Below are positions 38,220-48,264 of a stretch of DNA of 64,000 nucleotides, one piece after another. Every line of letters starts with the position of its first letter. Position 1 is the first letter of the stretch. Source of the DNA: Nostoc indistinguendum CM1-VF10 (lineage in GTDB: Bacteria; Cyanobacteriota; Cyanobacteriia; Cyanobacteriales; Nostocaceae). A model generated the notes under the pieces. The model saw only the letters and a program-made list of their open reading frames with translations, was not told the origin of the DNA and ran no database searches. The stretch covers positions 62,001 to 126,000 of the forward strand of contig JAHHHS010000005.1 in assembly GCA_019359215.1 (NCBI GenBank), given 5' to 3'. The translations under genes and the position numbers were made by a program.

Positions 38220-39050
38220 GCTGAAATTCAAGAAAAGCAAGCGAATGCTAGTTTTGATAGTGCACAAAAACTGCGAATTAAAGTTATTATTGGAAGTATG
38301 CTGTTATCAGCTGCGATCGCAGCTATACTAGCAGTGTATACCAGTAATTTAATTGCCCGTCCCCTACAAATAGTTACTAGCGTTGCTATAAAAATTACAC
38401 AAGAATCAAATTTCCAACTCAGAGCTAATGTCACCAGCAACGATGAAGTAGGGATATTAGCTACTTCTCTCAATCAATTAGTGGAATGGGTAGGAGATTA
38501 CACCCAAGAACTAGAGCTAGCTCGCCAAAGTTTAGAGCAACGCGTAGAAGAACGAACCCAAGAACTAGAACTAGCTCGCCAAAGTTTAGAAAAACGGGTA
38601 GAAGGACGAACCCAAGAACTTCAAAAAACCTTGCAAAACTTAAAAGAAACTCAAGGGCAATTAATTCAAACAGAAAAAATGTCTTCTCTTGGGCAAATGG
38701 TAGCAGGTATAGCTCATGAAATTAACAATCCTGCTAATTTTATTTATGGTAATATTCAATGTGCCAGTGACTATACTCAGGACTTGCTTAATTTAGTGAG
38801 TTTATATCAGCAAGAATATCCAGATCCTATCTGGTTGATTGAAGAAAAAATCGAAGAAATTGATTTAAATTTTATTCATAAAGATTTGCCACTCTTGCTT
38901 TCTTCTATGAAAACTGGGACTCAGCGCATCCGAGAAATTGTATTATCTTTGCGAAACTTTTCCCGATTAGATGAAGCTGATATGAAAGAGGTAGATATTC
39001 ATGAAGGAATTGAGAATACGCTGTTAATTCTGAACCACAAACTTCAATTG
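38217..39050 (+). pseudogene. histidine kinase remnant lacking its ATPase domain
   Basis: An open frame from 38217 (first Met 38298) gives a membrane helix (MLLSAAIAAILAVYTSNLI), a HAMP region (ARPLQIVTSVAIKITQESN), a coiled coil with two near-identical repeats (ELELARQSLEQRVEERTQEL) and HisKA with HEINNPANFIYGN. It should continue into an HATPase domain but after ENTLLILNHKL it breaks into unrelated codons. The N-terminal sensor is also lost. No autokinase activity is possible. Confidence 0.8.
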
Positions 39051-39410
39051 TGTTGCCGCAAAACCAATATAATGGTAATAATGGTGACGAGTAATACAAT
39101 CTTTAGCAATAAATTTTAATTCTTCATGTTCGGGTGAAGTTGTTAATACTAGAGGTGAATATAGTTGTTCTAACACGTAACCGTTCTTTTTAAGTAGCAT
39201 TAAAAAGAATTTTTTGACATCATGAGTTACTAAATCAATTTCCAAAGATTCACGAACTTCTGAAACTTCAATAGTTTCATCCCCAGTCTCTAATCCCACC
39301 ACTTCTTCAACTGGTAAAATATGCACCCCACGCAAGTCATAATCAGAATCAGGTGACGGAAAACCATATAAGTGGGAACCACTAATCTAATGATGGCGAA
39401 TAAAAGCGGG
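39024..39410 (-). pseudogene. nucleotidyltransferase remnant
   Basis: On the minus strand the frame reads GSHLYGFPSPDSDYDLRGV, the nucleotidyltransferase signature (GSxxYG...SDxDLRG), and continues to LKFIAKDCITRHHYYHYIGF. An in-frame TAG lies three codons before GSHLYG, and the C-terminus is cut where the kinase remnant ends. The open part starts at TTG 39335. It was a predicted nucleotidyltransferase of the large cyanobacterial type. Confidence 0.75.
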
Positions 39411-39458
39411 TAAAGCTGTTGCCCAATAATTGTGTTAATTGAAGGTGGAATATTCATC

Positions 39459-40004
39459 ATGTGCCGTTTACTTGCTTATGTCCGCAGTACTACATCCGAA
39501 CAAGCCGTAGATTTTGCTAATTGTCAGCCCTTTAAGCATCAACAACAGCTATTTATTCATGATGGAAAAATCCAAAATTTCCGCAAAACATTACATCGAA
39601 AAATCCGCAGCACTTTAACTCAAGATTTTTATGAAAAAATTAATGGCAGTACTGACTCAGAACACATTTTTGCATTGTTACTTTCACAAAGTAAAATTAA
39701 CAAACATCGACCTCTAGAGTATGCTTTACGTACTACATTATTAACACTCTTAGAGATGGCAAAGCGCTATCAAGTAGAAGCCTCAATCAATGTAATCTTT
39801 AGTGACGGACATCGCCTGATAGCTTCTCGGTTTGCTACTACCTCTCCAGCTCCATCTCTTTATTGGATACGAGATGCTCCGGCTTTTTCAAAATCTGTAA
39901 TTATCGCATCCGAACCACTATTTATAGGTAATTGGATTGCTTTTCCAGAAAATAGCATCATTACTGTGGGAGCAGACAGTGAGATGCAAATTGAGCAAGT
40001 TTAG
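39459..40004 (+). pseudogene. egtC: EgtC-like class II glutamine amidotransferase, internally deleted
   Basis: About 181 residues. It begins MCRLLAYVRSTTSEQAVDFA. In the family the start is MCRLLGY and about 80 residues later RCVLAYVRS; here the two similar stretches are joined. The nucleophile Cys2 remains, but the GFGIGWY-type region is missing. The rest (NCQPFKHQQQLFIHDGKI, STDSEHIFALLL, SVIIASEPLF) is intact. ATG 39459 follows GGTGGA. egtD lies 289 bp downstream. It was probably gamma-glutamyl hercynylcysteine sulfoxide hydrolase. It may be inactive. Confidence 0.75.
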
Positions 40005-40293
40005 TATGAAAAAGTCTATTTTTCAAATCTTCCATGAATGTTGCCCGAAAAGTTTTGCACTATTCTAAGATATGCACGAAGCCATATTCTATAGTTAGCC
40101 TTATCCTGGCTTAGCACTGTTGGCTAGCAGTTCGGGCATATTGACATTTGAATCTGGAAATCCCTAAAAATACCTTTAAAGCTTGAGCAATATGGCTCAA
40201 GCATGATTTTATTAGCTATGGCTATATGTTTCACTAATTAGGGTAAAGGTTCCCATCACAGGTAATCTATTACGCCAAGCATACGGAGGTTTA

Positions 40294-41331
40294 ATGTCGA
40301 TATCTAAAGCTGCCAATAGGAACGTTACTTCTCAAAACAGCGTTTTTCAACGCTTGCAGATACAGCGTTTGCTAGCTGCAACTCAAATAATTGCACCTAG
40401 TACTGGGAGTGATGTAGTGAAGGGATTAACTCAAACATCTAAATCTCTACCCCCCTGTTACTTTTATGATGACCGTGGTTCTGAGCTATTTGAGCAAATC
40501 TGTGATTTACCAGAATATTATCTCACACGCACAGAAACAACGATTTTACAGCAGTATGCTGGCGAAATTGCCGAGATAACTGGCGCTTGTGAATTAGTAG
40601 AACTTGGCAGTGGCAGTTCTACCAAAACCCGCATCTTACTAGATGCCTACCAGCAGCTAGGCTATCCCCTGCACTACCTACCAATTGATGTATGTGCAGG
40701 TATGTTAGAAAGTAGCGCCAAGCAGTTATTAAGAGATTATCCCTCACTGCAAGTTTGTGCTTTAGCGGGAACCTATGAATTAGCCCTTGCAAAACTTCTA
40801 CCGACGCAATTACCCAGCCGAATGGTTTGTTTTATTGGTAGCAGTTTAGGTAATCTTACACCTAGTGAGTGTAATGTTTTCTTCTCTCAAATTACAGAAG
40901 CCCTACAAGTAGGTGAGTATTTCTTGCTGGGGGTAGATTTACGAAAGTCGAAACAGATTTTAGAACCAGCTTATAGCGACAGTCAGGGAGTGACGGCAGC
41001 ATTTAACCTCAATATGCTAGAGCATTTAAATCAACGATTTGAGGGGAATTTTGACACTACCCAGTTTGAACACTGGGCGTTTTACAATGAAAGTGAGCAT
41101 CAAATAGAAATGCATTTACGCAGCCTGCGATCGCAAATTGTAGAATTACGCGCTCTTAATCTCAAGGTTAATTTTGCACTAGGTGAGACTATCCTCACCG
41201 AAATTTCCCGCAAATTTGACCTCAATATTCTCAAGCAGCAACTCGCTGCACAGGGTTTATCACCTCTTCATGTATGGACAGATCCACCAAATCAATGGTT
41301 TGGTTTATTGCTCTGTCAGCTGCAAGCATAA
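40294..41331 (+). CDS. egtD: EgtD, L-histidine N-alpha-methyltransferase
   Basis: A 345-residue SAM methyltransferase that makes hercynine, the first step of ergothioneine synthesis. Motifs are PPCYFYDDRGSELFEQIC, DLPEYYLTRTE, the SAM loop ELGSGSSTKT and FIGSSLGNLTP. GGAGG sits seven bases before the ATG. It follows the shortened egtC; no egtB is in the window. The gene looks complete. Confidence 0.92.
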   Translation: MSISKAANRNVTSQNSVFQRLQIQRLLAATQIIAPSTGSDVVKGLTQTSKSLPPCYFYDDRGSELFEQICDLPEYYLTRTETTILQQYAGEIAEITGACELVELGSGSSTKTRILLDAYQQLGYPLHYLPIDVCAGMLESSAKQLLRDYPSLQVCALAGTYELALAKLLPTQLPSRMVCFIGSSLGNLTPSECNVFFSQITEALQVGEYFLLGVDLRKSKQILEPAYSDSQGVTAAFNLNMLEHLNQRFEGNFDTTQFEHWAFYNESEHQIEMHLRSLRSQIVELRALNLKVNFALGETILTEISRKFDLNILKQQLAAQGLSPLHVWTDPPNQWFGLLLCQLQA

Positions 41332-41401
41332 AGCAAATCAAAGTATGCTTCATATATATAGAGGTTCTCAGTTGAGTCCAATATAGACTTAACAAGAACA
41401 A

Positions 41402-41456
41402 CCCACACCAGTGAGAGAGATTCTAATTGTTCTCTCTCCCTGTGGTAGTATTTTTA
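41402..41456 (+). terminator. hairpin downstream of egtD
   Basis: GTGAGAGAGA (41411-41420) faces TCTCTCTCC (41431-41439), extended outward by CCACA and TGTGG. A TATTTTT run follows. It is the probable end of the egtD transcript. Confidence 0.55.
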
Positions 41457-41534
41457 CTAAGTACTAATGTATTTTATATGTCAGTATACATCTTTAATTA
41501 GCGCAAACAAATAAACTAAATATTTAGCCCGTGA

Positions 41535-41843
41535 TTATTGCTGCATCGAAGGTGTGGGAAAAATTCTGCTGAATATAGGAACCCGTGGCTGCGGCTTAGT
41601 TGCAGTTATATTGGCATTATCAGCTAAAGTGGCATTAGCACCAGAAGAATTATTGGCTGCCTCAGAGAGGATATGTGGTTTGCTATTAGTAGAATTGGCA
41701 AAATCGCTCAATTGGATAGCCGTAGCTGAACTTAAAGATATGGAAGTAATATTATCAAGATTTTGGCTGTTAGATTTTACCGGAGTTTCAGCTTGGGATG
41801 GAGTAATAATGAAAGCCGACTCAATGAGCAAGTATAATGGCAT
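41535..41843 (-). CDS. possible small exported protein
   Basis: A 102-residue frame that starts MPLYLLIESAFIITPSQA, a short signal-peptide-like stretch, then Ser/Asn-rich sequence (NSQNLDNITSISLSSATAIQ) and a basic end. An open frame on the other strand (41554-41850) overlaps it, and I see no good ribosome site. It could be a real small secreted protein or chance. Confidence 0.3.
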   Translation of the reverse strand: MPLYLLIESAFIITPSQAETPVKSNSQNLDNITSISLSSATAIQLSDFANSTNSKPHILSEAANNSSGANATLADNANITATKPQPRVPIFSRIFPTPSMQQ

Positions 41844-42946
41844 CCGTTAAGTTAATACAGTAGTTTTCAGGTATTTAAACCACAATTGAAACGGAGAGTA
41901 GAGAGTTGTATAGTTCAATTACTTAAAAGCGCTGTAAACTGAAGTAAGTAAAAAGAAGTGACAAGATGAGATTTTTAGTATTTACATCTCACCGATCACT
42001 CCTTATAGTTTGCGCGTTGATAAGCTGTTACGCATTTTTAAATTACAACAGCTTACTACATAGTTTATCCTCTAACTAAAGAGGCGAATAATTATTAACT
42101 TATTATGTGATTTTCTATACAAATGTTTTTAACTTATAATATCCATTAGTCTTACTCTTGTTTATGCCAGATAGTTACTTAATGGATTTGTTGTGGAAAT
42201 CGAAAAGCTCAGATTACCGACTTTTCCAACAAACTGAGATATTTTTGTTAATAAAAATATGTATTCATAAGCACAAAACAACTTAACTTATATTATATAT
42301 CTTTGGTAGTATTAGCTTGATGCCTGTGATGGAAGTTAGGGAAAAAATTATAAGTTATTCTAAGTAATTATGGAAACAATGATTATTAGTACTAAATCAT
42401 TCATTGGGATAATGACAAAGTAAGTTAAACAAAAATAGGGGTTTAAGGTTTAGATCCAGGGTTTTTTGACTGTGGTGTTTTATCTAATTTCTCTGCTAAA
42501 CATAATTGTGGCTGGTTTGTAAGTTTAGTTACAAATTAGCATAATCTGAGGTTAGCGGATTTTGCATTCGTATTTAGTTGAATTTACCGAATCTTCCCAC
42601 TAAAGGTAGAAGTAATATTTAGTAAAATGCCGTATGCTTTTTGTAAAAAAGCATCTAAGTGCAATAAACACTCTCTAATTCCCTAGATTCAATCTGCTTT
42701 GAGCATCTAGGTTAAATGCAATACGTGTCAATTACAAAACTAGACCACGTGTAGCGTTATGGGACATAATAAATTGTCTAAAATCTAGAATAAACGTACT
42801 CTTATAGGTTTTATTGAATAATAATTATAATATATGATTAGTTAAAATTAGAACTCAGCAATGCAAGAAATGCTGCAATTATTATTTAGTAATTTACCTA
42901 GTAGATTTTTTGCTTAAACTCTGCAATTAAGTAGCAGGAATTTAAG
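41844..42946. other. 1.1-kb AT-rich gap upstream of the PAS-Crp gene
   Basis: No ORF of note, RNA gene or strong palindrome. Possibly a long regulatory leader of the downstream gene, but I cannot show it. Confidence 0.4.
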
Positions 42947-44116
42947 GTGAACATAGAAAAATTTATCCAACGCTCAGAAACATTGCACAATCGTTTAGCA
43001 GATTTATACCAAACTGCTAGCGTATTACCTTGGATTTCACCGGATCTGCTGCCGCAAGCTTTTAAGGAAATTTATAACACCTCAAAGGTAGTGCAGTTAG
43101 CAGCACAAGAACTCCATCAGCAAAATGAGGAACTAATACAAACACGGAATTGCTTAGAAACAGAACGCCAATATTATCAAGAATTATTCGAGTTTGCGCC
43201 TGACGCCTATTTAGTGACTAATACAGAAGGAATCATTCAAGAAGCTAACTTCACCGCAGCTAAATTGCTGAATGTTTCAAAGCAATTTCTGGTGGGCAAA
43301 CCCATGATTAACTTCGTCCCTATAGAAGAACGTCAGCACCTTCGTAGCGAACTCATCCAACTATCTCAATCAGACAGAGTTAAAGAGCTATTGATACGTT
43401 TGCAACAGCATCATGGTGAGTTCTTTGATGCAGCTTTGACAGTGGCAGTTGCCCGCAATCCACAGGGTAAGGTAACTTCTCTACGCTGGGTATTACGCAA
43501 TATTGCTGAACGGAAGCGAGTAGAATCAGCAGTAGTCAAAAATGATAGCGACCTCTCCTATGATCGTCCCGTACATAAATATGCTAAAGGAGAAACTATC
43601 CCCCTTAACCCATTAGTAATTTTGTATGTTTGTCAGGGTTTGGTCAAACTTAGTACCTATTGTGAAACGGGTGAAGAAGTTTTAATAGGATTGGCAACAG
43701 CAGGAATGGTTTTTGGGTCTAGTTTGACATCTCTAAACATTTACCAAGCCACAGCCCTCTCTGATGTTGATTTAGTGTCAATTTACGCAGCAGAGATAGC
43801 TGCTTCCCCCAACCTGAGCCATATCCTTTTACCAAAAATTAATCAACGCTTACGGCAAACAGAATCTTTTTTAGCCATTTGTGGAAGACGACGAGTACAA
43901 GAGCGTTTACACCATCTATTACAACTTTTGAAACAGGAAGTTGGTGAAACTGTGCCGGGGGGAACTCGCCTAAATGTTCGCTTTACTCACGAAGATATTG
44001 CTAGCGCTTGCTGCACTACCAGGGTAACAATTACACGATTACTTGGTAAATTACAAGAGGAAGGTAAAATCAGTTTTGACTTAAATAAACACATGATATT
44101 AAGAGATTTTGATTAA
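42947..44116 (+). CDS. PAS-Crp/Fnr fusion transcription regulator
   Basis: 389 residues. An N-terminal helical region (about 1-75, with QELHQQNEELIQTRNCLETE) leads into a PAS domain (about 78-190, FAPDAYLVTNTEGIIQEANF). A cyclic-nucleotide-binding-like beta region (about 205-290) and a Crp-type helix-turn-helix (about 340-380, FTHEDIASACCTTRVTITRL) follow. It probably senses a ligand or redox state through PAS and binds DNA. The start is GTG 42947 with AGGA upstream. glpK follows 150 bp on. Confidence 0.85.
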   Translation: MNIEKFIQRSETLHNRLADLYQTASVLPWISPDLLPQAFKEIYNTSKVVQLAAQELHQQNEELIQTRNCLETERQYYQELFEFAPDAYLVTNTEGIIQEANFTAAKLLNVSKQFLVGKPMINFVPIEERQHLRSELIQLSQSDRVKELLIRLQQHHGEFFDAALTVAVARNPQGKVTSLRWVLRNIAERKRVESAVVKNDSDLSYDRPVHKYAKGETIPLNPLVILYVCQGLVKLSTYCETGEEVLIGLATAGMVFGSSLTSLNIYQATALSDVDLVSIYAAEIAASPNLSHILLPKINQRLRQTESFLAICGRRRVQERLHHLLQLLKQEVGETVPGGTRLNVRFTHEDIASACCTTRVTITRLLGKLQEEGKISFDLNKHMILRDFD

Positions 44117-44270
44117 TTACTTATGGGTATCCCATGAGAAAATGCGACCTCATTCTTATCTTCTTATCTCGCAGAGAGGCATCGCAGTATTCAAAAATGT
44201 ACCCAAAATAATGTATATCTAAATTTGACGTGTATTGCTAAAATCGCGATTGCAGCATGTCAAAGCAGCT

Positions 44271-45785
44271 ATGCACACACTTGGCAACACAACTCCATCA
44301 TCAGGCTACATCTTAGCACTGGATTTAGGTACGACAGGCAACCGCGCCTTTGTGTTTAATGCAGACGGCAAGATTGTTGGGCAGGCGTACAAAGAACTAA
44401 CTCAGTATTATCCTCACCCCGGATGGTTAGAACATGACCCTCAACAAATCTGGGAAGATACGTGTTGGGTAATGCAAACCGCCATTAAGAATGCCCAGAT
44501 TGCTCAATCAGCGATCGCAGCCTTGGGGCTAACTGTACAGCGTGAAACCTGTTTGATTTGGGACAAAACCACTGGTAAACCACTCCATAGAGCGATTGTC
44601 TGGCAAGATCGCCGCACTGCTCCCCTTTGCCACCAATTACAAGAGCAAGGTTATGCTAATGAAATTTATGATCGCACCGGATTAATTATCGATGCCTACT
44701 TTTCTGCTACCAAGCTCAGGTGGCTATTAGACAAGTTTACAGATGTTGATCTGAACAATATTTTAGTAGGTACTATTGATACCTGGGTGCTGTGGAACCT
44801 CACAGGTGGGAAAGTTCATGCTACTGACCACAGCAACGCCAGCCGGACTATGTTGATGAATCTCAAAAGCTGTGAGTGGGATGAGAAATTACTGGAATTA
44901 TTTCAGATTCCGGCACATATTTTACCCCAGATTCAGCCTAGTTTAGGAGTATTTGGAGTTACTGATGTTACTTTGTTAGGCGCTGAAATTCCCATTACTG
45001 CCATCTTGGGAGATCAACAAGCTGCTCTATTTGGTCATGGATGTGATCGCCCCGGTTTGATTAAATGTACTTACGGAACTGGTAGCTTTTTAGTAGCTCA
45101 CACAGGCGACCAAATTTTGCGTTCGCACCATCAACTTATTTCCACGGTGGCATGGACACAAGCAAATTCTAGGGGAACTTTAGATGTAGGCTATGCCTTA
45201 GAAGGGAGTATGTTTACTAGTGGAGCTTGTATTCAATGGTTACGCGATCACCTGAAGCTGATTAAAACTGCTGCTGAAAGTGAAGCGATGGCAAATCAAG
45301 TAACAGATAATGGCGGAGTCTACTTTGTGCCTGCATTTAGTGGGCTAGGCGCACCCTATTGGGATATGAGTGCTAGGGGAGCCTTTTTCGGCATTACCGC
45401 CAGTGTACAACCAGAGCATCTAGTACGCGCCGTATTGGAAGCGATCGCTTATCAAGTTGTGGAAGTGGTGCAAGCAATTAATGCATCTAGCAGTACTCCA
45501 GTTGGTCGATTAACCGTAGATGGTGGTGCTTGCGAGAATAATTTTCTGATGCAGTTCCAAGCTGATGTATTAGGTATTCCAGTTGAACGGCCGATAATGC
45601 GCGATACGACCGTTCAAGGAGCAGCATTTGCAGCAGGTTTAGCTATAGGATTTTGGGAGAACTATGAAGCACTCGTGCAACAACGGCAAATTGAACGTGT
45701 GTTTGAGCCAGGGAGCGATCGCTCATTGTCCAACTTTGTTACTTGGCAAAAGGCAGTGAAACGCACTCTCGCTTGGGGGGAGTAA
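44271..45785 (+). CDS. glpK: GlpK, glycerol kinase
   Basis: A 504-residue FGGY carbohydrate kinase that makes glycerol-3-phosphate. It has the phosphate-binding LDLGTTGNRAF, WQDRRT, the glycerol kinase signature GDQQAALFGHGCD and GALEGS-like YALEGSMF. I start at ATG 44271; the frame is open upstream to TTG 44235. No glycerol dehydrogenase or transporter gene is adjacent. Confidence 0.93.
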   Translation: MHTLGNTTPSSGYILALDLGTTGNRAFVFNADGKIVGQAYKELTQYYPHPGWLEHDPQQIWEDTCWVMQTAIKNAQIAQSAIAALGLTVQRETCLIWDKTTGKPLHRAIVWQDRRTAPLCHQLQEQGYANEIYDRTGLIIDAYFSATKLRWLLDKFTDVDLNNILVGTIDTWVLWNLTGGKVHATDHSNASRTMLMNLKSCEWDEKLLELFQIPAHILPQIQPSLGVFGVTDVTLLGAEIPITAILGDQQAALFGHGCDRPGLIKCTYGTGSFLVAHTGDQILRSHHQLISTVAWTQANSRGTLDVGYALEGSMFTSGACIQWLRDHLKLIKTAAESEAMANQVTDNGGVYFVPAFSGLGAPYWDMSARGAFFGITASVQPEHLVRAVLEAIAYQVVEVVQAINASSSTPVGRLTVDGGACENNFLMQFQADVLGIPVERPIMRDTTVQGAAFAAGLAIGFWENYEALVQQRQIERVFEPGSDRSLSNFVTWQKAVKRTLAWGE

Positions 45786-45885
45786 GGGAATTCTAAATAA
45801 AAAATATCCTATAGCTTTAAGGGCAGGGGGAGGGAAAGTCGCAGTGAAGTTCAGAAATTGGATAATTTATTTTTCGGAATTCCCT
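45785..45885. repeat. imperfect inverted repeat between convergent glpK and MFS
   Basis: AGGGAATTC (45785-45793) is matched by GAATTCCCT (45877-45885), with further similarity inward (AAATAAAAAATATCC and the complement of GGATAATTTATTTTT). About 101 bp in all. It begins inside the glpK stop and may be a MITE or a bidirectional terminator. Confidence 0.6.
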
Positions 45886-45891
45886 AAATGC

Positions 45892-47177
45892 TTACTGCTC
45901 AGGCAAGACTTTAACTGAATGGTTAGTAAAATTCTGTTCCAGATAGCGTGGATCGGTTACTCCTAAGTGCAAAACAAGTGCTGTAATTAATCCACCTATA
46001 GCTGCTACTAAGAAAGCAGTTTTATAGTCAATATTGTCCACTATCCATCCACCTAAAAGGGGAGCCAGGATCGTGGCAGGGGCGACAAGAGTATTGCCAA
46101 GACCAATATAAGCTGGTCGTTGGCGCTGGTTACCAAACTCTAAGGTCATTACCGCAGCAATATTTTGCAGAGCGCTCATACCTATACCCGCTCCTATAAA
46201 CACCAAGTAAAAAGAGTTTACATTGGGTGCTAGCCCAGCTAAAACCGAACTGAACGCACAAATAATAGAACCAGCCTCCAAAACCAACTTATTACCCCAG
46301 CGATCGCCCACCCAACCCAAAACCAATCCAGCAATAGTTTGCGTTAACATCAGCAGACCAGTAATTAACCCAATAGATTCTTCTCCCATGCCATGTTTGT
46401 GTACGGCATAGAGTGTATAAAAGGGAAGCGGCATTAATGCTAATTGTGAAAGCATACGTGTGATCACAAAGCAACGGAAATTCTTATCGCACCGGAGAAT
46501 CACACTAAGACTGGCCCAAAATTCACTTCTAGTTCCAATGGTAGATAATGAGTTGCTTACTGGCTCTCGCGTCCTAGACATAAAAAACCAAGATAGAGCC
46601 ATTGCAACGCTAGCACACAAAAAACAGAGAGCAAAGTTAAATGGCTGGGCAATTTGCTTAAGCAGTAAACCTGCTATTAAAGCACCAAAAATGCTCATCA
46701 GATTAGCCGCCGCCGATAAAGCACCGTAAAAATACCAAGCCTTCCGGGGGGAATAATTTTACCAACCATGCTTTGCCAAGCAGTAGCACTTAATCCGCCA
46801 CCTAGTCCCTGCCAAATGAGTATGGCAAATGTTAGATATAAAAGAATTTGGCTATTGAGTTGTAACTGTAACAAAGCAACCAGTGCTAAACCGAAAAAAG
46901 GAAATCTCTGGTGAATTGTCAACCACATTACAGTTGGTTTGTAATATTGTAGTCGAGCTATTCTTTCAGCTGTTAATAGCTGAGGTAGTTGCCAGCCTAA
47001 ACGCGGAATAGCTGGGATCAAACCGATGAGCAATGCAGAATGGGTAAAACCGCTAACAAATAGAGGAATAATCGTGATGTAAGAGGCAAAACCAGTTGCC
47101 AAACCAAAAAATGCACTTTCAGTAACATTAACAGTCAAGTTATGGCGAAGGTCTTTTTGAGTTTCAGAATTAAGCAT
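45892..47177 (-). pseudogene. MFS transporter, single-base frameshift
   Basis: Two minus frames, 46698-47177 and 45892-46698, together give a complete 12-helix MFS transporter. The first ends PPGRLGIFTVLYRRRLI. Restoring one base in the A5 run at 46728-46732 (T on the coding strand) gives GIFYGALSAAANLMSIFGAL, which joins the second frame. All other parts (LATGFASYITIIPLFVSGF; GEESIGLITGLLMLTQTIAG) are in order. Substrate is unknown. Homopolymer position makes a sequencing error possible. Confidence 0.85.
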
Positions 47178-48264
47178 TTTTTATAGATATTGCAAATGTA
47201 AATAAGTAATTTTTTGCACGTCAAAATCTGGCTTTGTTCAAGCCACATTCAGATAATTCAAAATTTGAAAAATAACGCTGTGAGGAATCAATCCCTCAGT
47301 CTGACGAGCGATAAATGCTTCTGTTATTTATCAAAAAAGCTTCATGTTCAAAACCTCGCCCGCAAGTGGCGCGTTCGCGGTAGCGTCTCGTAGAGAAAAA
47401 ATCCTTGTATCTCAAGGTAGGTAAAAACCTCACCCCTAGTGTCGGGCTGAGTTTAATTGCGAATTGCGTTAGCGGAGCGGGGCGTTAGCCCATTGCGAAT
47501 TGCGAATTGGATTTATACTTTTAGATTTTCTATTTTTTTACTCACTGGTGATTTGGGAAAGTTTGGGCAGCATTTTAAACCGATTTATATTCTTTTTTAG
47601 GCGCTTAGTTAAGTGGTAAGTACCGAACAAAAACCTGAGTTGCTTCCATAGATAGTTCCCAGATGTCACACTTAAATTATCATTAGAGAATATTTTTATA
47701 AAAAAAGCCTAAACTATGCGTTTGCAATATTTTTGGTAATTTACGCTCCAACAACTTGGAACAAATTCTATGCCGTGTGTAACTTTCCCTCAAACCTAAC
47801 CCCAACCCCTCCTCCTTCCCTACCTTTTCTACAACAGGCTGCGCCAACGGAAGGGTAGCAAGAAGCAAAGCTTCTCAGGAGTGGGAGAGGAGAGATTTAA
47901 TGTTGACGCAGCACTTATGCAAGCGATCGCAAAAGATAGAAAGCGATAAGATACTGGTGTATAAACTTAAGTATGGTAAGAAAGTGTGACTCCTAAGTGT
48001 CAAATCTGCGGAGTTTTTTAATAGGTAATTATCTAATTTTTTCTCGCCCCAGAAATCAAGGCATTGAAGCCATCTGTTTTATGCATAGGGCAAGAGCCAT
48101 TTCAAGCCTTTTTGAAAATCCTTCAGAAGGTGTAAAAAGTTGCGAGTCAGAGTTACCTACAACTATTGCGTGGTAAGTTTGATTTGGGGTGTAAACTCCC
48201 ATCTTAAAGTTTGATAACTGATAGCTGTTTTAAAATACCACTGACATCTAAGGATGCTGAACGC
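47178..48264. other. intergenic region with dispersed repeats
   Basis: 1.1 kb between divergent MFS and argC. It contains the repeat at 47371-47397, a block of GCGAATTGCG copies around TTAGCGGAGCGGGGCGTTAG (about 47457-47510) and a GC-rich Pro-like block near 47790-47885 (AACCCCAACCCCTCCTCC) that opens a false 61-codon frame on the minus strand. No gene is seen. Confidence 0.6.
47371..47397. repeat. short dispersed repeat GCGTTCGCGGTAGCGTCTCG
   Basis: GCGTTCGCGGTAGCGTCTCG followed by TAGAGAA, nearly identical to stretches at 63520-63550 and 63663-63690, and to 24366-24398. It is a frequent Nostoc palindromic repeat. Confidence 0.75.

Noticed and set aside
41554..41850. 98-codon plus frame opposite the 41535-41843 frame
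   Set aside because: It overlaps the minus frame, which at least has a signal-like start. Neither is secure, but this one shows no start signal or domain-like sequence.
47683..47868. 61-codon minus frame with SKLLERKLPKILQTHSL
   Set aside because: It comes from a common Nostoc Pro-like intergenic repeat (CCCCAACCCCTCC) and has no ribosome site.
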